A DNA stretch of 64,000 nt from Bombyx mori (Eukaryota > Arthropoda > Insecta > Lepidoptera > Bombycidae), in assembly GCF_030269925.1 (NCBI RefSeq), contig NC_085112.1:12835501-12899500 (forward strand), given 5' to 3'. This document shows positions 23,333 through 35,400 of this stretch, one piece after another. Both the position numbers and the translations under genes were made by a program. Under the pieces are notes generated by a model. That model worked only from the letters and a program-made list of their open reading frames with translations. It had not been told where the DNA came from and ran no database searches. Numbering within the stretch: position 1 is the stretch's first letter; each line of letters starts with the position of its first letter.

Positions 23333-23416
23333 ATGGCGGTGGTGAAGTTTGGTTACACCCTGGTGGCTGTGACCTTACTGCTGATGATATGGGCGTCGTT
23401 GTCCCGAGCTATAGAG
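23333..23416 (+). CDS. chp: chp exon 1: signal peptide
   Basis: Residues 1-28, a hydrophobic leader ending SLSRAIE. Donor GAG|gttagt, phase 0 out. The sequence gttttgttacag lies just upstream (ends 23326), so the exon probably opens with 6 nt of 5' UTR after a splice acceptor. An in-frame ATG at 23267 would add 22 residues, also hydrophobic, but would mean reading through that acceptor. Confidence 0.8.
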
Positions 23417-26400
23417 GTTAGTTTGAATTTAAACGATTTTATCATTTACTGTTGACAGTTGAACGAAATATTTAATCGATACATTCATTAACTTGTTAAG
23501 TACTCTCAGATTGAGCAGTTCGGTAATTCGATACTGAACGTCCCTGGCCTAATTGGTATTATACACCCGATGCTCTTATAACTATGACTAGCGGGCAAAT
23601 AAATCTTGGAAACAGAGAAACTTGTCGTGGTTTTTGAATACGCTTTTATTAGCTTCAGACGTATGTATGTTAGTATGTAACGGAATCTTTGAACATGATT
23701 TTGACCTCTTCAAAACGTCGGATTAACTGGAAATTTGGTTTACCTACTTATTAAGGACCGATGACAATTTAATATTAAAAAAAAGTTTAAAGGAAAAAAT
23801 TGAAAAAAAATTGATATTCAACTAAAAAATTAAAAACAAATAATAGTTTAAATAACTAAAAAATACGCTTTTATAGAAAATCCCACTAAAACATCTTTTT
23901 TTTACAATAAAATAAATTTTTCTTACACTATTTTTAATTCAAATTTATTATGATTTATTTTCTATTTTTAAGTGGGATTTTCTATAAAAGCGTATTTAAA
24001 ACAGTGTGCTGCCCGTAATATTGTATGGACTGCAGACCCCATTAGCATACGCGTTCGCTTCCATAATCAGATCAGAGGCAGAACGTAGGTTGCTCGCTCA
24101 GTGTGATTTTGAAGACTCAATTCATAGGCGACCCACTTTTCGACTGTTTGCATCTGAATACGCTTGGTTACATTTATACGCTCGAAGAATTTCATAGTAA
24201 TTTAAACATTAATATGTACATATAATTAGGGACTTCATTAAAGTTTCGCGTTTACCTTAACGAATTATAGTATTTAGATAATTTTCAGCACTTTTATTTA
24301 ACGGGTTTTGATATTGTTTTTTTTTTTTGTTTTAATGAGGGCTCCATATTTCGATACTGAAGACTGTGGGTTGGATGACAACTGGACCTCTTTCCTGTCC
24401 GTTTTTGGGTGGCGATTTCAAGGATACTTTGCCAATGTGTTGATTTTTGTTAAACCATATACGAGATTCAGTGGATGATCTAAAGCAGCCTTTCCCAATG
24501 TGGGCGATAACGCCCCCTTGTGGGCGCTGCAGGCCTAACGGGGGGCGGTAAGAGAGCCAAGAAAAAGGGGGCGTTGCGTAAAGGCTTGAGAGGCGATTTT
24601 TAATTTCATCCAGGAGGACTTTCAGACACCGATTAAGCTCTCGCTATAGTGGTTTTTAAGTAGGTGAAAAAATGGGGGCGCTAAAAAAGAATTTATTTTC
24701 AAAGTGGGCAGTAGACAAAATGAGTTTGAGAACCACTGATCTAAAGCCATCACCGCTTTTTGTCTGTGCAAAAAATAAAACAACACTCGTCCGAGATCTA
24801 CATAGTAATTATGCCAAACTTGGTGCCAGATTTTCTCCCCCTACATATTCGCTGGTAGCCTAAGGGGCTATCCCAACTTCGCGCAAACGGGAAAAAGATA
24901 TTCCTGTGTTCGTTCCCTTAAATTATTTAGCTTCTTTTTATTTGTAGGAACCAGAATGATAAGTTTTCACTAGTGCATTGTATTATGAAGAATAAGAAAG
25001 CTGTATATATTTTATTTATGACAATATTATATTGTTTCAGTGTCCTTAAAATTTTAAATGTTTGTTTGTTTGTAACTATATATGTTATTAGCATAAGGAA
25101 ATCTATATTTAGCAAGTTAATTTTTTTTTCAATTACCTGAATACTTCAAAGCAAGTTGCCAGTCGAACTCGTCAATCACAGGATCAATTAAGAATATATT
25201 TTTAATTATTTTTTTTATTGTTTTTGTTGCTTAGGTTGGACGAGCTCACAGCCCACCTGGTGTTAAGTGATCACCGGAGCTCATAGACATCTACAACGTA
25301 AATGCGCTATCCACCTTGAGGTATAAATTCTAAGATATTATTGTTCCTTTACCGTGGAAGTCAATCGTGGACATTTGTTTGGTACGTATTTCATTAGAAA
25401 AATTGGTACCCGCCTGCGGGATTCGAACATACCGTTGCATCGCTAGATACGAATGCGCCAGACGTCTTATACTTTAGGCCACGACGACTTATTTATAGAA
25501 CTCTGGTTGTATTTAAATAATTAAAGAGTATTTCCTCTCACAGCTTCATGTGGACACGGGACATCCGCCATGCTTGTTCCAAGCACTCTGCACTTGTTCA
25601 AAACCAGCTGCAGATCTCGGAATCGTGACCTGCAATCACGTGCCCCTTCTGAGGGTCCCCAGTACCATCAACAACTCCAAGGTGTTCATGCTGCAGCTAA
25701 CTGGAAACAAGATCCGGGATCTAGAGCCACAGTTCTTTCAAACTACAGGTACGATCTCTGTATATTTCGTTTTAGTTTCTATTAGTAAGAATGTGATGGT
25801 GGTAGGACCTCTTGTGAGTTCGCACGGGTAGGTGCCTATTTCTGCCGTGAAGCAGTAATGCGTTGAAGGGTGGGGCCGTTGTAACTATACTGAGACCTTA
25901 GAACTTATATCTCAAGGTGGGTTGCGTATTTACGTTGTAGATGTTTATAGGCAGGCTCCAGTAATCATTTAACACCAGGTGGGCTGTGATCTTGTCCACC
26001 CATCTAAACAATAAAAAAAAGAGACCTATAGACATTTACTATCTACTTTATTGTTATTTGATGTTATTTAAAAACATAATATAAATAACCTTTTTTGTAT
26101 GTTAATTAATAATACAACTGCAAATAAAAAATCATAACCTCAAACGATCGTACGAGCGATCTATTTGTTTTATTAGTCAAATCTATTAAAAAGTAGCTAG
26201 CTCATTTGTAAGTTCCATCTATATCTATATATATATATATATATAAATGAATTGCTGCTCGTTAGTCTCGCTAAAACTCGAGAACGGCTGGACCGATTTA
26301 GCTAATTTTGATCTTGAATTATTTGTGGAAATCCAGAGAAGGTTTAAAAGGTTGATAAATATGAAAATACTCGGAATTAAATAAAAATAACAATTTTGTT

Positions 26401-29400
26401 TTTCCTTTTATGTGTCCCCCGTCGGACGGATTCCTTTTGTTTATTTTATACAAAAGTTTAGGTATTTTGTTTATCGATTGAGGCACTACGAAGTCTGCCG
26501 AGTCAGCTAGTCAAAAATAAAAATTCTTTATTTATCGACGAGTTCATAAGATTAACACAAAAAAAAAAAAACAAAAATAGCGTTCGTTTCTCAGAAACCT
26601 TTATCCGGAATCGACAGAACATTACCCCTTTGTCAGTCGTTTAGCGGGTCATCCGAGCTAACCGGAAACAATTAAGCAACAGGTACGCCTAGACTCAGTC
26701 AGGCTCGTAGGACAAATCGTCTTCTCACATTAAAACTGTACTAGACGATGACCTGATTTTTTTTTGATAACGCCATCTTGTTGTGTCTTTAAAGCGGTTA
26801 GTTGCCCTCAATTAAGAAAAATAGTGTTATTATTCGCCAATAGATGTCGGGAAGAGTTGATTATTGAAAACACGAATAAAACAACATTTTCTGAAAATAA
26901 ATCGTAGCTAGATCGATTTATCGCCCCCGAAATCCCCTGTGTACTAAATTTTATGAAAATCGTTGGAGCCGTTTCTGAGATTCAGATTATATAGGTATAT
27001 ATAAATATACAAGAATTGCTCGTTTAAAGGTATAAGATAATCTCAAAACTTACTAATTTTACAGGAGAGTGTTTTAAAGGTTTAACATATTGTGATATTT
27101 TTTATATTAATCATCTTTGCAACATTATTTTTTTTATTTTTTACCAGTTACATTATCTGTCTATTAAAGTAAGATAAAATTATGAATTAATTTTGTTAAT
27201 AGTAGTCAAAACATAGGTAAACTAAAAAAAAAACAACTAAAACTAATCTACGCTCTTTTGATAGTATTTATTAGAAAAATACTGATGATACCAAATGATT
27301 CCGCGTATTAACTCAATTTCGAATATTTTAGAAAATTGTACACTTTTAATGCGAAAAAAACAAAATGTCCGCAAACGAAATGATTCAATTATGTCGTCGA
27401 TAAAGAGTTTCCGATAAAGCTATTTGATTACATATCTGTATTTACCATTACCCTTAAATTTATGAAAACAATAGTGATACTGGATCGTTCAATTTCAAGC
27501 TTAAAACAATAATTTCTTCTTCCTATTCGTACACTCTTGACAGAGTGGTCATGCATCAGTCGGATCTTGCGATGCTGATGCTCCCGCGATGCGACGCCAT
27601 GTGGCACGATGTTTCGCAGAGTGAGAACAATCATTTATGTTAATAAAACAATAGTAGGAATGAACAAATTACAATGTACGCCGAATCTCGGATACTTTTT
27701 GTTTCAAATACCCGAAGAAACAGCAAAAATGCTACAAAATGATTTATTCATGTTAATATCCAAATTAGTCATTCAGATTTTAATTGAGTCCCCCTAGATT
27801 ATTTTCCTAGTAGTAAGTACTTCCTAGTAGTAAGTACCGTACAATACAATCGATACATATACGTGAAAATATGGGGTGTCTATAAAGAACGTGGCAGTTT
27901 TAAGTTTTGCCTAATTAATTTTTCTATATTTCAGGACTCTACAGATTAGCGATAAACAAGAACCCTTTGGAAAGTATACACGAAGAGGCCTTTTACGGCT
28001 TAGATAATACACTGTGGGAGCTCGAGTTACGTGAAGACAAACTGATTGCAGTACCGAGCAGAGCGTTAAGATATCTGCAGAAGTTACGGTTGTTGGACTT
28101 ATCAGGTAATCATGGAGATTATATTATAAATCGTCAGCTATAAGTAAATAGTGAGGGCATTGTATCTGAATTGATAAAATTTCATACCATAGGTAACGGT
28201 AGTCGGTCGTAACTTTTAATTAATTATGGTAGCTTCAAGCTACTGGTGGTAGGACCACTTGTGAGTCCGCACGGGTAGGTACCACCGCCCCGCCTATTTC
28301 TGCCGTGAAGCAGTAATGCGTTTCGGTTTGAAGGGTGGGGCAGCCGTTGTAACTATAATTGAAACCTTAGAACGTATATCTCAAGGTGGGTGGCGCATTT
28401 ACGTTGTAGATGTCTATGGGCTCCAGTAACCACTTAACACCAGGTGGGCTGTGAGCTCGTCCACTCATCTAAGCAATAAATAAAAAAAAGCGATATTTTA
28501 GTCCGCTATAAATCAATAGATTTTATGAAACAGTAGAATTCAATTTATCTGTATATTGAAGAATAGTATACAAATAGAAAGGGTGTAATTAAAATACACC
28601 AATAGAACATAAACAAATGATTTTCTGTGTAACTGTTTCTTTGTTTGTGGCTTACTGACGGTAGGACCTCTTGTGAGTCCGCACGGGTAGGCACCACCAC
28701 TCCTTTTATGTCCGCCGTGAAGCAGTAGTGCGTTCCAATTTAAAGGGTAGGGTAACGGTTGTGCTATAGAACTGGGAATTAAAACTCAAATCTCGAGATG
28801 GTAGGTGGCAATAATGTCGTAGACGTCTTTAGACTCAGGTAACTACTTAGCAGTAGAGGAGCATGAGCCCATCGCTTAAGGAATTAAATAATCGTTCAAA
28901 AACAATTAAGACCTTTTTAATCTTGTTATTGGCATGACTGTCGAATAAAATAAAAAACTTTTTATTATATGAAATACTGCACTCTTATTTCTGTGAGCTG
29001 TGATCACGTTTTCTTTATTTCAAATCATTGGAGATAATATCACACAAAACGTATTTATTCTAGAAAATATAGGTATATATTCACCCTTTATCAAATTTAG
29101 ATTCAAGGACACGACCTTCAGCAATGAAGTATGCGACAAAAAAGAACAACTTAGATATTGGGTATTTGTTTGCCTAGACCCTAAAATTCAAGGCCTAACG
29201 ATGAGTCTTAATTGAAATGAAAACCAGTTGTCTCACCCCTGAAACAGTGAGGTTCGTGCGGGACACATCTGTTTCGCCCTAATTTATAATCACATTAATG
29301 TCTGGCCTTACTTAATGAAGATGATGGTCGTTTCATCACCAATGATGATACATGTTCCACGGTTTGGAACACGAATTAATCGCCTCACTCGATACGAGTT

Positions 29401-32400
29401 TATTGAGCGTTTCAATAGCAGGGCACATGGGCAACAATAAAAAAATAAGTCATATTTTCAGGCAACGAAATCACGGACATATCAGGCGACAATTGGCGTG
29501 GACTAGAGAACACTCTGCAGATATTGATTTTAGCCGACAACTCGATAGCGAACCTACCTTTAGATGCATTTAGTGGACTGCCCTTATTGGAGACACTGGA
29601 CTTACACGGAAACCACTTGTCTGTTATTGACAGCGGAGTGTTCCGTGATGGAATGAGCAGATTAAATAGGGTAAGTAAGAAAGAATAGTCCATGAAAGAA
29701 AAGACTTATGTGACTGCCTGTACAGCCAACAATTATTCTGACTATATCTGCCGGGAAACGGTAATGCATTCCAATACGAAGGCTCAGGGAACAGGTCAAT
29801 TGAAACTTTGACCTCTTGTCTGAGGAGGGCGTGATTTTGATTTCAACTCCCACTTAATCTGCACGGGTTGCGAAGTTAGATAATGTGGTCCATTCGAAAC
29901 AGCACCTATTTTTCTTTTTCTATTTTCAAAATCTATCTAAGATATGTTCCCAAGTACATATTAGTTGAACTTTTTTATGAAAAACATTGCGTACTTCAAC
30001 ATTCGGTTCTTTGGGAATAGAAGGATACACAAATAGCATATACCAATAAGTTTATAAGAATTTTCTGCTATAATTTTTATGGTATTTTCAGCTGCTATTA
30101 GGAGACAACCAGCTGTCGTACATCCCTTATGAGGAACTGTCACCATTAAGGCAACTGAGGGTCTTGGATTTGTCCAGTAACGTTATAAAACAAGTACCAC
30201 CGTTACATGATCTAAACGGAATCAAACTTTCTTTGGATCTCTTGAAGTAAGTTTATATTTTTATTTTTTGTTGCATTGTTACCCCAAAAATATCCGTTCA
30301 CCATGGGGCCTAATTTTTTTTTTTCCCTTCCTATGCTGATAGCCTTGAGAGGCTATTTCAGCTTCACCCCAACATGTAGGTGAGCTCACGGGGATCAAAC
30401 GGGGTGTGTTGCTAACACTGGCTCTAGCAAGAGCAGTGCTTCGCAAAATCTACCACCGAGTCGGAAAGGCGACCCATTGAGAAGATCCGGCGAGAAACTC
30501 AGTGGGCTGTGTCTATGTGTTAATTCACTCGTCGAACACTGCGTCGCAAGCGACGGGTTCGGCGAGGACGGTGACCGGTGCTTGTACTACCTAAAAGCAC
30601 CGTTAATGGATCGGGAGGATCCGTAATGACGTGCTTAGGGCAACGTCGACTGTTTACCATTCGGTCTACAGGATGAACATCAATTTTCAACATAAATTTT
30701 TAACTTTCGTGTGCTTTTAAATAAACTCCCGCAATCGCTTAATGAACGATTAATGGTTCGCAAGTTTGGCTTTAAAGGTTTTTTTATTACCCGTGTAGGC
30801 AGACGAATATACGACCCACCTGATGGTGAGTGGTTACCGTCGCCCATGGACTTCAGCAATGCCAGGGACAGAGCCAAACCACCTCCTATCGTTCAATTTT
30901 TAGGTTTTATTTTTTGCTCATAAATGCCGGTGCATTCGGTGCGGGCGGATAGTGGACGCAGCACTATGTAAAATCATACAAAGTAAAATAAAATTCATTG
31001 CGTGTGGTGCGGCCGGCGCGGTCCAATGGAGGCGTACCTTTAGGACCCTATTAAAAAAAAAAAAAGTTAAGATAATTTTATTTTCAGACTAGACAACAAT
31101 ATGATCCAGGTTCTGTATCCGGGCGCATTCAAATACTTTAACGTATTGAACTCGACGACCCTCGACCGGAATCCAATCGTGACGATAAGAGTGAGTGTCT
31201 ACTTCAATTTCCCTAAGTCACAATTTAGAATTTAAATGCAACGTTTCATCGAGAAAATAATTCAAACACAAGAAAAAAAGAATTATTCCATCCTCAATTC
31301 TGTTAAAATATCGAAAAAAATTTGTGGCTTGCATTTGAGATGCTTTTACGGAGTTAATTAAAAGTCTGTTATTCAAGAGGTCTCCAACAATACGATTCTT
31401 GATTTATTATGATTACTGCTGGCTGTTGTGAGGGTAGTTAGTTCAAATCCCACATCGGTAAATATAATCGTGACGAGCGGGTTCGTTTTTTATTATTATC
31501 TGGTTTTTAACTAAATTGTATGTTTATGTATAAGCGTAAATAAGTTGGGATATCAGTCTTTGGTTGCCTATAGTACAGAGAATTCAAGATTGATTCCAGG
31601 TGAAAATGTGTGACCTTTCTCCTATTATTTATTCAGCTATTATTTAATTTCAGGAAGACGCATTCCGTAACGCGAAAATAAAGTCTCTATCGCTAAGAGA
31701 CTGCAGTATATCCGACCTGTCTCCAGCAGCATTTGCTGGTTTAGAGAACAGTCTGATTAGCTTGGACTTATCCGAGAACAACTTGACAATGGTGTCCAAA
31801 TTCATGCTGAATAAACTCGATTCTTTAAGGTTCTTAAACTTGAGAGAAAATAAGGTTTGTACAGTGACGTCATTATTTATGATTTGATTAAAAGTAGCAA
31901 GCTTTTTGTTGATAGTTTTTTTTTATCTTTTTCTAATTCTTTCATTAGAGTGTAACAACGGAAGTTGCCTGATTGCCGCAAAACTTCAGTGAATTTAGCA
32001 GAGTCACACAGATTACTTTTAAATAGTCTGGCATTATGAATTAATTAGTCTATATAAATCAATAACAAATAACTCTGTAGGATTATTGGAGCACATTGTA
32101 ATCTTGAATCACAAATCCTAGATCATATTCTCTATCTTGTCTTGGAAAAAATTGAATGTAAGAAAACCCTTTAAAATTAATTAACTTTTTTTTTCAGGTT
32201 GACATAAGCTTACTGACCACAAATATGCCGTCGGAGTATCAACAAAGTGCTTTCAACAGTTTCCAATACAGACTTTTTTCGTTAGACGTGAGCGGCGCTA
32301 ACTCTATAGAAATCAGTCTACAGGATGCTAAGAGGTACTTTTGATAACATTTAATTCCACGATGAAGAACTTTCTTTTGGAACTCTTCTTGTTTATTCTT

Positions 32401-35400
32401 TGCCCGATTGTTTTATATTTTTCCGTCCATTTACACCAATGGAAAAATCTAGAAGATACTTTTTTAGAGTTCGAGGCCTAATGGGTAAGGCGTTCGGGGT
32501 GTCAATATCGATTAATGCGATTATATAAGGTTGTTCTTATGTTTTTAAAGCTTTACGGAATTTAGCTACCACCGTTCTGCTTTTTTTGTCCACTAGTTTG
32601 AAGAGTAGGACAGCTTTTGTATACTATAATTGAGGTTTCGATCTCAAACCAAAGATTTCAGTGATCAGTTCCTAGACGTCTAGAAAAAAAGATGCACAAG
32701 AGCACTTTCAATAACCATTAAAGTCAAACATATTTATTTTGCAGAATGAGGTCGTTGAGGTCTCTGTCGGTTGGCAAACTGTTACGTCAAAGCATTAAGA
32801 CTGAAGATTTCCTGGATTTCGGTATGGAGCTAGAAGACTTGAAGTTATTTGGCAGCAATCTCATCAGGATCGAATCGAGCGCCTTCCAATATGTCAGGAC
32901 CATCAAGACCCTGGATCTCTCGGAGAATAACATAGAGTACATCGACCCGTTCGCTTTTGCCGAGGTAATTTAGCTGTTATAGGAATTTAGATTTTAATCT
33001 GTAACCTTAAGCTAGACTTTTGAAGTCGTCATGGCCTAAAGCATAAGACGCCCGGTGCAGCCGTATTAAGCGACGTACCCGTGTTCGAATCCAAGTACCA
33101 ATGTTTTCTAATGAAATACGTACTTAACAAAATAAATATTCACGAATGACTTCTATGTTGAAGGAATAACATCGTGCAATAATAAAAATCAAACCAACGA
33201 AATTATAATTTGCGTAATTACCGGTAGTACGACGTATCGTGAGTCCGCGCGGGTAGGTACCACCGTCCTGCCTATTTCTGCCGTGAAGCAGTAATGCGTT
33301 TCGGTTTGAAGGGCGGGGCAGCCGTTGTACTGTTAAAAGTGAGATTTTAAAACTCAGTAGACGATGACCGAGCTTTGCTCGTTTTTTTTTTTGATAAGTG
33401 GCTTAACAACGTCCTCTGTTGAAATAGCTTTAGTGTTGTTGTGTCTTTAAAGCAGTTAGTTGAAATTATAAAAATTAGTATTATTATTCGCCAATAGATG
33501 TCAGGAAGAGTCATAAAGTTAATTATCGATAAAGTTGATTATTGAAAACACGAATAAAACAACATTTTCTGAAAATAAATCGTAGCTAAATCGATTTATA
33601 GCCCCCGAAATCCCCTGTATACTAAATTTTATGAAAACCGTTCGAGCCGTTTCCGAGATTCAGATTATATTATATATATACAAGAACTGCTCGTTTAAAG
33701 GTATAAGATGTACCAGGTGGGTTTACGTTGTAGATGTCTATGGGCCAGTGAGCCGTGAGCTCGTCCACACATATCTATATATCTATATATATAAAAATGA
33801 ATTGCAGTTCGTTAGTCTCGCTAAAACTCGAGAACGGCAGGGGCGATTTGGCTAATTTTGGTCTTGAATTATTCGTGGAAGTCCAGGGAAGGTTTAAAGG
33901 GTGAGAAAATATAAAAACGCTCGGAATTATATAAAAATAAACAATTTTGTTTTTCCTTTGATGTGTCCCCTTGATGTGTCTTTTATTTAGAAGTCTGCCG
34001 GGTTAGCTAGTGGGCAATAAAAAAAAAATATATTCTGAATTAATTTAATAAACGCCAAGTTGTCTTCGTTCACAGCTGCACAGCCTTATCACATTGAAGA
34101 TGGCGCGCGGTTTGTCCGATTCGGTCATAATTCTACCGTTCGAGCCGCTGAAGGCGCTGACCGAACTCCAGTACCTGGACATGAGCAACAACAAACTGAA
34201 AAACGTGCCGGACACCTCGTTTCATTTCTTGAAGAACTTGAGATCGTTGAACTTAGAAGATAACGCAATAGAACACTTTTCAAAGGGAACTCTACAAGTA
34301 AGCACTTGGTACTCGTATTAAACTCGTATTTGAAGTCGTCGTGGCCTAAAGGATAAAGACGTCCGGTGCATTCGTGTTGAGCGATGCACCGGTGTTCGAA
34401 TCTCAGGCGGGTACCAATTTTTCTAACGAAATACGTATTCAACAAATTATCACGATTGACTTCCACGGTGAAGGAATAATATCGTGTAATAAAAATCAAA
34501 CCCGCAAAGTTATAATTTGCGTAATTACTGATGTTAGGACCTCTTGTGAATCTGCGCGGGTAGGTGCCACCGCCCTGCCTATTTCTACCGTGAAGCAGTA
34601 ATGCGTTTCGATTTGAAGGGCGGGCAACCGTTGTAACTATACTTGAGACCTTAGAACTTATATTTCAAGGTGGGTGGCGCATTTACGTCGTAGATGTCTA
34701 TGAGCTCCAGTAACCAATCAACACCAGGTGGGCTATGAGCTCGTAAAAAAAGGACAATGATATAATCCATAATAAATTTTCAGGCCGATATCCACGGAAA
34801 ATTGGAGAGCATATGCCTCTCCTTGAACCAGATGAAACAAATAGGGCAACACACATTCGTCGAGCTGAAGGAAATGCAAGAAATCCTCATAGAAGATAAC
34901 CTCATACAGTACATACAGAGGAGAGCGTTCGCCAGCCTCGATAACTTGAAAATTATCAAGCTCAAAGGGAATCGAATCAACGAAATTTCGGAGGAAGCAT
35001 TCCAAAACATACCGGCTCTCAAAGAGTATGCATAATTTTTTTACATACCCTCCTCGTTAACTATAATCCTCATACCCCAAAGCGTTACCGTCTTGGGTAT
35101 TTCTACCGTAAAACAGTGACGTTTAGGTTCGAATTATATTGTTGTAGCCACTTAACAATACGACTAAGACTCTCAGCTCTTCTTAACTTAAGACCACGGT
35201 ATTAGCTATCTGTTGTAGGTATCTGTTAACTTTGACAACCGCTCAACGCTAGTCAATATTAGTTGTAAATGGTAAAAAAGAAATTACACCGAAACAAAGC
35301 AATGAGGTGTTTCGACATTTCGATTATTATTTTTTATTTATAAATCAAAAACATAGAAAAAGATTAAGAACATAACGTCATGTCTTTGAAATTTTATCTC

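Noticed and set aside
32470..32530. tRNA-like sequence (cctaatgggtaaggcg)
   Set aside because: An A-box-like match only; no B box at the right distance, so no call was made.
34125..34499. 124-codon minus-strand ORF overlapping chp exon 10
   Set aside because: One half is the antisense of exon 10 (LRR codons), the other the antisense of a SINE.
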